From: Haliclystus octoradiatus | Taxonomy: Eukaryota; Cnidaria; Staurozoa; Stauromedusae; Haliclystidae | DNA: 64,000 nucleotides | NCBI GenBank assembly: GCA_916610825.1 | Contig: OU744448.1 | Span: 20,315,032-20,379,031, forward strand | Direction: 5' to 3' | Shown here: positions 23,488 through 36,542 of the stretch, piece after piece | How the letters are laid out: each line of letters starts with the position of its first letter | How positions within the stretch are numbered: the first letter of the stretch is position 1 | Notes under the pieces: model-generated | Databases searched by the model: none | What the model saw: the letters and a program-made list of their open reading frames with translations, nothing else | Told to the model about the DNA's origin: nothing | Translations under genes and position numbers: made by a program

Positions 23488-23944
23488 ACTCACGCACTCA
23501 ATGTTTGCAATTTCACGCATAACGCAATGGAAATTTTGATTTTCACGCATCCCAACAGCTTTGAAATCGGTGTTTGGTTTTATATAACGCAGAAACCATT
23601 GATCACGCAATAACGCGATCAAAAATGCCTTTTCACGATTTCACGGACAAAATATAGGCCAATAACGCGTCACGTATAAATACGGGGCCATTAAAGAGTA
23701 CTGAGTAACGACCAGTAAGGAAGTGTATGATTCCACATCGCTTTTCGTAAAGAAACGGCTGAGATTTGGTCAGTTGTGTCAACCTTACGTCCACCGCTAT
23801 TATATTTTTCTCTGTATTTATGTACACTCAAAATTTAGGCTTCAACTACTCAATCAGCAATTTGAATCATATAATCCAGACTAGTAATAGGAAACGTATC
23901 GCTTCAGATTTGAAACAATGATTATTGCTTATTTAATGCTTTGA

Positions 23945-24370
23945 GCTCTATTTATTATTATTTATTTATTTGCAAAATTTATATTTGCAGACATACAAAG
24001 GTATTTATCAATTAAATAATAAATAATCAATACACTGAAATTTAACCTATTTACAATTTACAAAATCACTGTAAATTTACAGCGTCTAGACGCTGGTTCG
24101 AAGCATCAAATAATGGTGTTAAAACAACACTTTCATCAAGCGAGTTCCAGCGATTAATTACTCTACTGCAAACAAAATTAAGTGTTTGGTTATTTCTATT
24201 GACATGTTAAAGCTTAGAAATCCGACAACAAAACAATGCTATGTGATTGTAAATGTTTCCACGTTCACAATAAGTTGCAATTTATTACAAGTAGTATAAT
24301 GGAAACTGTTTTGACCCCCCTTGTGCCAGAAAATCTATTAAACAAAATGTACTTAATCGCCAAAGAAATT
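23945..24370 (-). pseudogene. LINE 3' end: C-terminus of a reverse transcriptase ORF
   Basis: The minus strand encodes VCSRVINRWNSLDESVVL and QRLDAVNLQ, the RVxNxWNSLP...RLD signature at the C-terminus of many jockey/CR1-type ORF2 proteins. Upstream frames give RGNIY and related pieces with stops. It ends in an A-rich tail (TTTATTATTATTTATTTATTT on the plus strand). Confidence 0.65.
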
Positions 24371-24563
24371 GTATACATATAAATGCAGGGTCTGTTGTAA
24401 TTGTAATTGTAATATCACGTGCCCCTTTTGCCATGTCATAGTATGGCAAGCACATCATCAACTGAGTGCAAGGCGAATGTACATTTTTTTATTGTGTCAT
24501 TATTTTTTGTTTATACATTGTAAAGTTTATTTAATAATCGTTCAATCTATTAGTTAAGTCATT

Positions 24564-25610
<1,047 letters not shown>

Positions 25611-25639
25611 TATTTTGATATTTTTTTATATAATACTGG

Positions 25640-26440
25640 ATATTTTTTTTAGTTAATGTTTCTCTAACTTCAATGCACGTTTTTAACCAGGAGTTTGCTT
25701 TTCGAAGGCCAAACAGTTCCGCCCTTTCAATGTCCTCGATTACTATAATGTGTTCATCACTAGCGTTGGTACCATTAATCTTTATCAAAAAGATAATTAA
25801 CCAATTATCTTTTTTATAACAGTGCATTTGATTATGTGTTCTATCGTTTCTAAATCTTCTTGACCAACAAATGGCACACCCTATTTTTCCCAAAATTGTT
25901 TCCTATATAATACATTTCCAATCGCAAGTGCAACAACTTATTTGCCTCGCTTACACCAACTGCTTTTAAACAATCTTGGATTTACTGTTGTTTCTTCTGG
26001 TGTCGTAATTTTTTCATCTTTGCCTCCATCTCTATACTAACTCTTGCCACATTTTCCTGGATCTTCTCCTTGACAACTCTTTTCCATTCTTGCTTATTCA
26101 TCTGACTTGGGCATGCTTCGTTTACTCCAATTTCTTTTGCTATTTATTTTGTTTCACCGTACCAACCACCCTCTCTATCTGCTTCAGTTTGTTCTTTCAG
26201 AATCTGTGTTCCTAGTCTTTCCTCGTCTGATGTTTGCAACATGTTGAATAATTTTAAACGTTGGTAAGTGATATATATGCATTTCAATTGGTCAATTGCT
26301 AATTTCTTTGAGAATGCCCCCCAATAAAATGTGCCTTCTTTTAGTGTTAAAATCCTTCTTAATGCTCTACCCTGCACCCTCTCCAGTCTCTTAATGTCAT
26401 ATTTTCTCAAATTACACACATCCAGACGTAGAAGTATAGA
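25640..26440 (-). pseudogene. LINE-C-like ORF2 C-terminal fragment
   Basis: The minus strand encodes MCNLRKYDIKRLERVQGRAL, then RRILTLKEGTFYWGAFSKK and QRLKLFNMLQTSDEERLGTQ. This is the K-x-L-E-R-V-Q-G-R-A-L-R-R-I type segment found after the RT domain of non-LTR elements. Further 3' it continues as degenerate frames toward 25680. Its 3' end lies against the giant (TTA)n array. Confidence 0.7.
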
Positions 26441-26473
26441 CTGTCACATTATAGGAGTGTGCTGTCCCTCTTA

Positions 26474-26850
26474 GGAGGATTAGCTCAAATGGCAGAGCAA
26501 CCGAACTTCAGATCGGATCATATCTGATCGACCGTGGTTCAAATCCCCCTAAGGTCAACTCAGCCTTGACTTTATCTGAAACATCAAATGAGTACCATCT
26601 GAGGATGGCGGATGGAATGGTCCAGAGGGAATTGCATTGTGAGTAGCTGCGGCGCATCGTTGCGCATTGACAATCGAGACCTATTTGCCAAGAAATCTGT
26701 TGAAATTGATCTGCAGTGTCGCGGCTGAGATCAACCAAGAGCGTTTAAAATCATTGCTCTCAGCGAAAAAAGCCACTCATCTAGAAATAGTTGAGTGGTA
26801 CCGGTGCCTTCGGTAGGGTGACACCGTCTACATTACATTTTTTATTTTAC
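26474..26850 (+). mobile_element. full-length tRNA-derived SINE with 10-bp target duplication
   Basis: The element starts GGAGGATTAGCTCAAATGG and is flanked by GTCCCTCTTA on both sides (26464-26473 and 26851-26860). A pol III A box (TAGCTCAAATGG, 26481-26492) and a perfect B box (GGTTCAAATCC, 26536-26546) lie in a tRNA-like head. The body carries AGCCTTGACTTTATCTGAAA, CTGCAGTGTCGCGGCTGAG and ATTGCTCTCAGCGAAAAAAG, and ends CGGTAGGGTGACACCGTC before a short T-rich tail. Three other copies lie in this window. Confidence 0.88.
26481..26546 (+). promoter_or_regulatory. pol III A and B boxes of the SINE
   Basis: TAGCTCAAATGG matches the A-box consensus, and GGTTCAAATCC, 44 bases further on, matches the B-box consensus exactly. 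Confidence 0.85.
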
Positions 26851-27135
26851 GTCCCTCTTACGTCTTACATAATTGCTACACAAAGAACGTCACAAATAAC
26901 AATCAGACATAGCTGACAAAGAAACTTGTAAATAACACAATTCACTATACAAATATTATGAAAAGATGATACTCTCCCATAGCCCCGTCGAAACATCTCC
27001 TTCGGTTGCCAGTGAAGGATGTCATGTAGTGGTCGAGGGGCATATGTCTTTGATCTTTCGATGTGACCTAAAAAAGACATCTGACGTTGATGAGCAATAG
27101 CAGAGGCAGAAGGGGAAAGTTTCCTAAGTTTAGCA

Positions 27136-28904
27136 GTATATAGAATTTTTATTTCACCCATTCAGGGTAGATTCAATTCGTACATGCTATTCATTTATAT
27201 ATAAAATGTTAATGTTAAAATGTTATATAGCTGATGTGATCTACAGATAGGAAGCTGGATTAAGTTTAATAAGAATATCATTAGTGTGATATATAGGCTA
27301 ACTAATACTGTCAATGTAGCTTATACGCAGTACTATAACGTTAAATCAAATTTAACTGAAACAATGAATTGTTAACTAATAGCTAAGAATAAATGGCGTT
27401 TAATGTATAATATCGATTAGTGATTATATGATGATTACATGATGATTATATGATTATTTTATTGTTGATAATACTAACTAAAAGCTAATTCCTTAAGAAT
27501 TATGTCATTCTTCAACCGCCTCTATCCACTTGACAAAATTTATGTAAGATGGAATTGCTTGGCAATTCAATATATGAAATACTGTGTTGGCATTAGAGCC
27601 ACACTCTTTGCAGCAGCAATCTTCAGATGGTGAATGGAAATTTTTATCTTTACATATATGGTGATGGAACCCATGCATTGAGCATCTAGCTAGGATTGAA
27701 TTATTTGGTTGATCGCTTTGACGCCACCATGAAGTATTTGCTATGGGGGCCTCAAGGTAACCATTAGAAATATGTTTCTGAGTTTTTCTTGACCAACTGC
27801 AAGAGGCTTTACATAGTTCATCCATTGAAATAGTGTAGCGTGTGTTTAAGCTTTGAGATAATGGTTTGGTTTGAGTAAGAAAGTAGACAAGGGAGTTTGA
27901 AATGGATATTGATAGATGAAGCATCTTCTTTATAAAATTGGCTAAAATTGTATCAAGTTGTAGTAGGTGTGAATCTTTAAGAAAAGGGGCTATTATTTGT
28001 AGTGCGTATGTGATAGATGAAAGAACTCTCATATCGAAGATAACCATAGATGCGTCAAACGAAATACGATTTAAATATCGAATTGTATTAATGGCTAGCA
28101 TTGCTTTCTGTTTTTTCTTTTCTATGTGATGAGTGAATACAAGGGACTGCTGTATGACCGCACCAAGATACTCGTAGGATTTCACAAACTCTAGACTAAC
28201 ATTATCAAACATAAACTTCTTGTCAGCTGCTGCTAGATGACCACCTTTTCTAAACTTTACAACTTTAGTTTTATTTTTGTTTACTTGCAAACAGTTTGTG
28301 GAGCACCATAAGGATATGGCATCAAGTACTTGTTGAATTGGTAAGCGTTGAATAGAATAAGTGACCAAGTCGTCAGCATAAAACAGATAAGAGAGATTAT
28401 CAATAGATGTTAGAGTTGAGGCTAGATCAGCTATATACATAATAAAAAGTGTAGCAGATAGGCTGTCTCCTTGTAAAACACCATGATGTTGAGTAATAAT
28501 TTTAGAATATTTTACTCCGTCATCGATTCTTATAAAATTATATTGGAGCAATGATTTGATTATATTTAAAATCTCTCCTCGAACACCAACTGATCATGTA
28601 ATTTGAAAATGAGCTTCGATCTACCAATAGAGTCAAAAGCTTTCTTAAAGTAAATAAAAGTGGCGTATGTATGACCTCTTTTTACTGCGAATGACTCCCT
28701 GATTTCATTAATAAGCATACTTAAAGGAATAGTTATATTTTTGCCACGTTGGAAACCAAATTGCAAATCGGGCAAGAGGTAAGCAACGTTATCAATTATT
28801 CTTTTATTTAATAACGACGTAAACACCTTCAACGGACAACATAACAAAGCGATACCACGATAATTACCTGGATCATCTGTAGCTCCTTTTCCTTCGAATA
28901 AAAT
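27136..28904 (-). mobile_element. LINE-B, 5'-truncated non-LTR retrotransposon
   Basis: The insertion splits LINE-A. AAGTTTAGCAGTA appears at both junctions (about 27122-27134 and 28908-28920), a 13-bp target duplication. From the 5' end (28904) the frame reads GATDDPGNYRGIALL, FGFQRGKNITIPLS and an RT palm motif region (LFYADDL, near 28373), with HHGVLQGDSLSATLF before it. It ends with WWRQSDQPNN, a Cys-rich segment (CCCKECGSNANTVFHILNCQ) and a stop at about 27505. A single frameshift near 28580-28600 breaks the ORF, otherwise nearly intact over 450 codons. The 3' tail is AAATAAAAATTC. Confidence 0.85.
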
Positions 28905-29879
28905 TAAGTTTAGCAGTAGACAGTGAATTGGGCCAATATATTCCTAAAGCATTCCGAAGCATGACATCATAAGCTGAGTCAAGTCGGGTCAATAGTGAGG
29001 TTGATAGAACCCACGTTTCAGGTGCGTAAACTAGAACAGGTTCTATCGTGTGTCTGAACAGTCGTAACTTAACGTCAGTGTAGACATCGGACGCCCAGAA
29101 TTTTTTTAAACCTCTAATGGCAGCCCAAGTCTGACCTCTGCGCTGAGTTAATCATCTGAAGAAGATGGAAGCACGAAACCTATAGGTACTTAAACGAATC
29201 TCCGCGTTCTATGTCACCACTCGATGTAGCAAGGTGTGCCTGTTTTATGCCTAAAGCAATAAATTTCGTCTTAGTCTTGTTAATTGTCAATTCAACCGGT
29301 TCAACTTCATCAAGAATCTGTTGTGCATCAGATATGCTATTTGTTAAGATAGCAATATCGTCAACGAATGAAAGGTCCGATACACTGCGCTCTGGATGAT
29401 GTGAAGTCCTACGACGATCAAGGGTAAAAGCGGAAGAGTGAGGGCATTAAATACGAAAAACATAATCAATAACTAGAGTAAATAAAAAAGAGGACAATGT
29501 GTCACCCTGCAGTACGTCACAAGCTGTCGGGAAATCGTTAGTATCACCACGATTGGGTTCTAACAAAAGTAGAAGAATAAAAGGACATAATAGCATCGAT
29601 AAGAATAATTTGTACATTATAGAAATCTAATATTTCTGGGATTCTGCTTCTTAGGACAGAGTCAAAGGCCTTTTTGAAGTAAAAAATGCAACAATGTATT
29701 TTTGATGTGTCCTACAGCCTTCTAACAATATCCTAGCTGATAGAATTTGGCTTGAAGTTGACCGGCTATTTCTGCCACCATTTTGATTGTATCTTAAATA
29801 TAGGTCAATTACTGACGCCAGCCTTTTATGTAGAATCTTATTATTAGCTTTCCCTGCAGTACAACGTAAAGTGATACCC

Positions 29880-30165
29880 CTCTGTTGGTCTACGGGCCCG
29901 GGTTGGGGTACTCAATACCCTTTTGTAAGGGGGTCTGCCATTTTAAAAATCCCGCTAGTACCCCAAAATTGCAGGGTTTGCACAGAACCATACCCCCAAA
30001 ATTACAAACTAATATGTCATTGCCTGGCATTATCCTGAAAAATGCCATTATGGCGCTGATACCTCAAAATTACCAGCATGGTGCCAAAATGATACCCCAA
30101 AATAATGGCACATTCCCATATATCGCCTATTTGGAAACACCCCCCCCGCTGGGGTCTAGGTCTCT
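29880..30165. repeat. GC-richer repeat with 'accccaaaat' phrases, inserted in LINE-A
   Basis: The segment contains repeated phrases such as TACCCCAAAAT, GATACCCCAAAAT and GGGGTACTC. It interrupts the LINE-A reading frame, which resumes on both sides. Similar GGGGGTACTC-type repeats are common in marine invertebrate genomes (general knowledge). The exact ends were not resolved. Confidence 0.5.
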
Positions 30166-30770
30166 AGAAGAGTTCTTGTTGACGGTGATGACAGCAGATC
30201 TTCACCACTGACCCGGTACTTGTTGTTGCCCTACAAAACGGCATTTATGAAGGCAAGTAGCTCATTTTGTACAAGACGTTCCGAAGTGCCAGGGTGGGGA
30301 CTATATCTGGTCCAGGAGACGCAAGGGGTTTCATAGAAATTAGAATAGAGCATAGTTCATCATTAGTAACAGGAGAAGTATTATAATTGGACATATCAGG
30401 AGGGGAGATATTAGGAGGTTGTGCTAAATTATTTTACGATAGTAGACAGAATGGGGATTATATAAATCATAAAAAAATTACGAATCATACTGTTTGCCTC
30501 GACAGAATCATACGCTTCAACTAATAAGGGCGTGTGGGATGGATTCTTAAGACGCCTTATCTATTTCCATGCTATACAATGCTTATTACTGTTACTAGCC
30601 GTTTTTATCTCTAAAATTATAGCGTTTAATTCATGCTCGATTAGGGCCTTATTTTTTTCATTTACAATAGATTGTAAAAGACTGATATTGTGTATAGCAA
30701 GAGAACAATCACGTAATTGCTTTTTAGTAAGTTTTAATTCATATCTTACCTGTGTGATCATTGCGTCACT

Positions 30771-31044
30771 GTCCCAAGAGACGCGTGATCATTGTCTTTT
30801 TCTCCGTGGCAAAGCAGTCTCGGCTGCTTTGATGATGCTAAGGAAAGAATGGAGAAATCACCTTTTGCGGGCAGTCCAACAAGAGAATTCTCAAGACAGT
30901 CGTTAAATGCTTGTGAAAACACTGAAAGACTTTCCAACAGAGGGATGACCCCACCTTTCCTTTGCAGTACCGGATGCATTGTTTCATGCAGGAGAAAACA
31001 AGACAATGATCAAATGGAATAGAAAATAGTGCTATAGTATCACA
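30771..31044 (+). other. unassigned segment with a short open frame
   Basis: This stretch between LINE-A and the Harbinger-like element contains repeats of GTGATCATTG near its left end and an open frame (MSFSPWQSSLGCFDDAKERM) of 76 codons. I recognise no family. It is probably part of a repeat. Confidence 0.25.
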
Positions 31045-31935
31045 ATCGTAAAGCCTCAGCCAAATGAAGCCAACATTTTGCCAACTTTTTCACAACATTT
31101 GACATATCGAATTTCAAGAAAGAAAACGTTTTACTCCGATTGGTCAATGATTACGTAATGATTATAGTTCAGCAGTTTGGCGCGAATTTCTAGCCATGCT
31201 TTCTCGGAAAACATTCTGATTTATCGTTTCACAGATAAATATAGGAATTTTTTCACAAGTGATCAAGTGATATATTGCTACCATGGAAGACCCAACAACG
31301 TCCCTTTTCAGTAACGAAGAAAGCAGCTGCGATTCTGCGTCAGATAGTGGATGTGAAAATGTATTACGACTGAAGTTGAAGCTTCACGAAGCAGAACTGA
31401 GAAGGAAAAACAAAAAGAATTTCTTGAAAGAATATTCGACCTAAATTGAACGACGATGATATTATAGAAGTGGAGAAGATCAAGCCCGTAAGGAGGCCTA
31501 GGAAGAAAAAGAGAAGGCAGGATGGTCGAAAGAACAGATAGACCTTCTGATAGACTTGTTAGAAGGTAATCCCTGCATGTGGGATACGTCTGTTGAAGCA
31601 TATGACGACAAAATTTTAAGAGAAAGAGCCACTGAAGAAATGACGGAAATACTTCATACATCAACATCAATGCCACGACTTACCGACTGTGTTAGCCATT
31701 TTGATCGAAAATGATGAGCAATCACGAGGTGCAATCTGAGTATGGGCTCTAAACCTAGTCACCAGTCTCTTAATATTTTCCAGGAAACCTTTTTTCCTCT
31801 ATCGATGTTGTGAAAATGTTGGCTTCATTTGGCCACCCCTAGCCAGCATTTTCACAACACTTGATAAAATTTCGCAGAAATGTTGTGAAAATGTTGGTTT
31901 CATTTGGCCACCCCAGCCAACATTTTCACAACAAC
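31045..31935 (+). mobile_element. Harbinger-like non-autonomous element with a MADF/SANT gene remnant
   Basis: The left end contains CAGCCAAATGAAGCCAACAT and TTTTCACAACATTTG. The right end carries the inverted form in two tandem copies (TGTTGTGAAAATGTTGG(C/T)TTCATTTGGCCACCCC), the last near 31882-31935. Between them is a broken coding region for a DNA-binding-type protein. Terminal inversion plus a MADF/Myb-like gene suggests the PIF/Harbinger superfamily (inference). I could not fix a 3-bp target duplication. Confidence 0.55.
31283..31690 (+). pseudogene. broken MADF/Myb-SANT-like gene
   Basis: The start ATG at 31283 gives MEDPTTSLFSNEESSCDSAS with an acidic, Ser-rich head, stopping near 31443. 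A shifted frame then gives KPVRRPRKKKRR, and another gives WSKEQIDLLIDLLEGNPCMW followed by DTSVEAYDDK. The last block resembles the LIxLxxxxPxLWD core of MADF/SANT proteins that accompany Harbinger transposases. At least two frameshifts make it a pseudogene. Confidence 0.55.
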
Positions 31936-31984
31936 GCGATCGATGTTGAATAAAGTAGATACTTTCCGAGACTTCTTTCGTTTT

Positions 31985-34900
31985 CTAATTCTTTTCAATT
32001 CTTATAATTAGTAAATAAAATAAAGTAATTCCATAAATACTGAATTCAATCTGTTCTATTTGCTTTTCTGGTGTTCCATTGCTAGTTAACCAATTACCAA
32101 GCCGCTTGTACTCAAGTAATCGACTTACTGTTCCTCTTGTTAATTGTATATCTGCATTTTCCTCTTTTTTCCTTCCCATTTTCACTATTGTGTACTTTTT
32201 TTTTATCAAAAGGTGAATTTCTTGTTTTTCTTCATTAATCGCAAATTCACTCCAACATTTTCTATCATTTGCTTTGTACCTGCAGCATCAATATCATCCA
32301 CATAGATTAGTGCATTGATTGAGAAACTAGGAGATACCATTGTACTGGAAGTAAGGCCGATACTTTTTATTCTACCAGTAATATCACAACACAGTTGTGG
32401 ACCATACACTGCCTTGTTTAATGATGTCCTGCACTTTTATGTTCGACGTTGGTCCGTGCGATGTGCGGATGATGATATTTGCTTCCCGATTGAGATTTAA
32501 TAGTAGTAACCTCTCTTGCCGCATACCAGCACCACGAAGGTCTACTAGGCAGTATTCCAGCCACAGCCTATCAAAACACTTTTCTGCATCTGCAAATACT
32601 ATATATGTATTCTTGTTCATTCTTTTGTTGTTATTTAGTATCATCATCTTATCATCATCCTAACCAATTATCTTTTATCGATCGATTTCTTCTTCCTCCG
32701 TTTTGATAACAGGTATCATAATCATATTTGATAACATCTTTTGTTTTTTCCATTATTAACTTTTTCGTATATCTTGCTTAGGATGCTTGTTAAAAACAAA
32801 CCTCTTCTATTTTTTATTTCTGATTTGGACCCTTTGTTCTTATGTATTGATTTTATTTCCATAGCATCCCATTGGGATGGTATAGTATTTTCCACTGATA
32901 ATTTATTAAATAATTTTGTTAATGAGATTATCATTTCTGGTCCACCTTGCATAACCATTTCATTTCAGCAACCTTCACTATCTGAAGATTTTTTACGTTT
33001 AAATCTATTTACAGTACTTCTTACTTCTTCTGTAGTATATATCAGTGGTATTTGTGCTTCGCCATTCGTTAATGTACTCGTCAGTTTTTCATTGATACTT
33101 TTTTCAGTGTTCAGCTCACTCCTCAATGTTGGTTGGTCTCTGCTAAACAAATTCTGGTAAAAACTCTGGTACTTGTAATATACATAATATGTCCCAGAAT
33201 TTTTCCTCCTTCAGTTCTCCCCCTCCACTTTTCAGCAAGTTCACTGTTTTATCAATCTTTGTGATTGAATCCTATGTTCTTCCGCATAAATAAGATTAGT
33301 TATTAGCGGGGCTATTAGTTGCTGTCATTTTTTTAGTAGTTCTGAGTTATACTGCTGCATTGTAACTTCAAGTTTCGTTTAGCAGCCATTAGCAATCGTC
33401 GTTGTTTTGTAGATACTTGCTTTTACTTTTTTTGCGGATTCACATTTTTCTTTTCTTATTTCCAAAACTTGTTTTGTCTATATTTTTCTTCATCAATTAA
33501 AATTGATTTTGATTTTCCATTTCTTGTTGGTCAATAAATACGTAATCTATAACACAGAATGAGATTCTCCTTCCACTCTTTTCCATAGTCCCTGGCATTT
33601 ACTCCAGCTGTTGGCTATTTTCATTCCAGTGTCTCTAATTAACTTTGTTAAGAGTTTTCCACCTTTTGTTATGTCTTTACGATTTCCATTAATTGTTTCA
33701 CCAACATTGCAATTAATTTCTCCCATCAGTATTACTTTTTCTACTTTGCTTTGTCCTCTAATCACCCCTCTCTCAGTACTTCATACATGGCCTTGATAGC
33801 TGCTTTCTTTATGGTATCTAACTTTGGAAAGTATGTTACTCCTATTTTATATGTTGTGATGGTACCAATTTTAATCCACAAACCTTCCATGTCGTTATTA
33901 GATCTAGGACTTCCATTTTGGTTTTCTTGTATTTTTCATTGATATTAACACTCCCTCCTTCTGTATTTCTGTCGTTTCTAAATATTCTGTATCCTTCTAT
34001 TGAAATTATGTCGTTTGCTCTTGTGTGAGTTTCTATTACTGCGGCAACATCAGAATTGATAACTTCTATTATCTCTATTGGACTTTCTAATTTAGACTTT
34101 AGTCCTCTTGTAATAACATATACTTTCATAATATTATTTAACATCTTTTCCATGGTTTTCTCTTCTTTTCTTTCTTTTTTTATAATATTCTGGTGATATT
34201 GTGGTTTTTGGTTTTTGGGTTTTGTCATTGATGTGGTGGTACTACTGTTCTGTACGTTGAGTAAATCGAACCTTGCCAACTGTTAGCACTATTAAGATTT
34301 TAGGGATGCCTGATCTCTGTTTTGAACGATTCCATTTCTAAACATATTTTCTCTTTCAGTTCCTGTATAAGCATCTCAGTTTGCATTTTTTATACCTTTG
34401 CTCCTGCATTGCTTCTCATACTTTCTGTCTGTTTTCAAATGGATGCTGAAATTTATCTTCTTGCACTTTTGTAATTGACTGTGACGTATCTGCCTCATGG
34501 ATGTTGTTTCTTATGTTGATTGTTCAAATATTGGTTTGACTTGACAGCGGTTCTTTGTTCCTGTTCCATGCTAGCATGTAATATATTTTCATTTCCTTGT
34601 TCGTCTCCTTTCTCTGTGGTTGTGTCCAGGCGGTGGATAAATCACCTATCTCCATATCTGCAGTCTCCTTTTTCCGTCCACTTGCATATCAATCTTTCAT
34701 AATGTACGAATCGGCATCTTGATTTGTTGCATTTACTTCTTGTAAGAAAATACCTGCAAATAACTGCGTGTCTGTACTTGCATCTATCAGCAAATCTGCA
34801 TGACAGATTCTTTAAAAGTATAGACATATTCTGTCATATGATGCATTTCTTTTTTGTAATTTATCTGATGTTTCTGGGAATTGTATTACTATTTGCTTCG

Positions 34901-35230
34901 GCTTTATTATGTCAATTTCTAGTTTTCTGTTTATATCAGCCATTTCTTACACTTTCTGTTTCATCGTATTGTTTTCCTCTGTAAGTGCTGATTTTCAAGT
35001 ATATTCTCTTCCACCAGATCTTGATACCGCTTTAATTCAGTTCCTATCTTTTCATTAGTCTTTTGATAATTCTTTTTATTTTCTTGCAATTTTTTAATTT
35101 TCGACACTGTTGTTTCTATTTCCTTTTCAAGGGGCGCTGGTTCAAAATCCCTTATGATTTTATCTTCATTGTCGTTGACTGCTTCATTTATTTTTCTCAT
35201 AAGTAAACAAATAAGATCAATACTTTCCAT
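31985..35230 (-). pseudogene. LINE-C, near-complete: ORF1 with coiled coil and CCCH fingers, ORF2 with endonuclease and RT
   Basis: Minus-strand order from 35230: MESIDLICLLMRKINEAVND and a Lys/Glu-rich coiled coil (IETTVSKIKKLQENKKN), then CCCH-type fingers (34827-34620: CRFADRCKYRH, CRYFLTRSKCNKSRCRFVH and CKWTEKGDCRYGDR), then an endonuclease N-terminus (GLKSKLESPIEIIEVINSDV, ETHTRANDIISIEGYRIF, 34279-33842) and a later endonuclease segment (KVEKVILMGEINCNVGET). A linker (RFKRKKSSDSEG) follows, then RT pieces (VFADAEKCFDRLWLEY, LIYVDDID near 32300) and a C-terminal part near 32000. Many frameshifts and stops. The 3' end is cut near 31985 by the neighbouring element. Confidence 0.75.
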
Positions 35231-36542
35231 ATCACTTCATGTTAATGTACTCTCTAAATCAAATCTATCACTATATCTTTAATTTATTCCAGTGGAAGTT
35301 TTCTTCTTCTCATTATAAGTCAACCATCTCAGACTGCTAAACTAGCTGTAAACAAAGCTCTACAATTAATGTTCCCGGAAAATATTAGAACTTTATTTAG
35401 GTAAATAAAACATTATCTTTCTCGTGGAAGTGTTTTCTGTTCAATATTTTAGCAAATCAATGGTTTACTTTTGATTCAAAGTCGTTGCTAAGGACGTTTG
35501 ATGAATGAAATGTACGACATTTCAGTATTCCAAGTGAAATCAAAGTTGTTTATCAAAAATGTAATTTATTCAAAATTTAAAAAAAATGTTATATCATGAA
35601 AGTTGAATCATAGATATTTAAGAAATATTTAATTAAAGTATCAGAAAACAAATACAACAACAAGTATTACCTCTACATTTATAAATTTAGTAATTTAGAT
35701 ATTATATTGGGTGGTGAACGCCTTATAAAAATTGTCTGTTGTTGTTTAATGTTTGCAAATTTGCAAAGCCGTGTAACATCAGATAGCGTTAAAAGTAAAT
35801 AGAAAAACCCTTACCGTTTGATTTTTATATGTCTTTTTCTATATATATATATTTTAAAATCGTATTAAAATCACAGCGTTGTAATATGGTGCCAAGGACT
35901 TCACAAAATTTATAAGTTGACTAAACTTTGTGCTGCATTTTCTCCATTGCATGAATTCAAAATTCTTCTGCACAACTAAATGTATTTTAGTAAATAAAAT
36001 GAGATATAGTCGTCAGATCAGAAAACGACTTGAAGATTTAAAAAGAGCATACAATGCTACGTTATTTTATCAAATAAAACAAAATTCGAAGATTTGTTGA
36101 ATTGTCGATTTTGACACGAACATATATAGTCTCCAAATAGACAGAATTATCTTGATAGCTTTCAAAAATGCTTGAAAAATACATATTTTAAGGTTTAAAG
36201 TAAGTCGCTAAATTATATAAATCGTAAAATATTTACGAAAAACTTTCATACAGCTGCCATCTTGCGCACCAAAACAGTTGAGGATGATAAGTCATAACCA
36301 ATAGACTTACATAGACTGCTGATTCCATTGCCAAACTTCACGGAAAACACATAGCGACCATGGGCATCCATAATGGCTGACACAAAGTACCAAAACAGGC
36401 TTGATAACCGCGAAATTTAAAGCCATTTTTTGAGCAATTTTTATTTCTAAATGAAACAAGAATTTTTTTATAAAATAGTTATTTATGATTACCAATTTCA
36501 AGTTGCATCGTACATGAGTTAAAATATCTATGTTTTAATAGA
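35231..36542. other. no gene seen
   Basis: AT-rich sequence upstream of LINE-C; part may be its 5' untranslated region. I find no exon, RNA gene or clear inverted repeat. Confidence 0.4.

Larger units (their letters stand above)
26441..30770 (-). pseudogene. LINE-A, long copy interrupted by a SINE, LINE-B and another repeat
   Basis: Read on the minus strand from about 30770 downwards, the pieces are: a linker (KHCIAWKWIRR), NISPPDMSNYNTSPVTNDEL with PLASPGPDIVP, RT motifs with ILHKRLASVI, a LLEGCRTHQKYIVAFF segment, CDVLQGDTLSS, SVDSFKYLGS-like residues, GQAWAAIRGLNKFW, and finally MSFLGHIERSKTYAPRPLHD. The order is that of one non-LTR ORF2. Stops and frameshifts are frequent. Inside it sit LINE-B (27136-28904), a GC-richer repeat (about 29880-30165) and a SINE (26474-26850). 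Confidence 0.8.

Noticed and set aside
30792-31022. Plus-strand frame MSFSPWQSSLGCFDD... as a gene
   Set aside because: It is short, lies between two mobile elements and overlaps a frame on the other strand; no family recognised.
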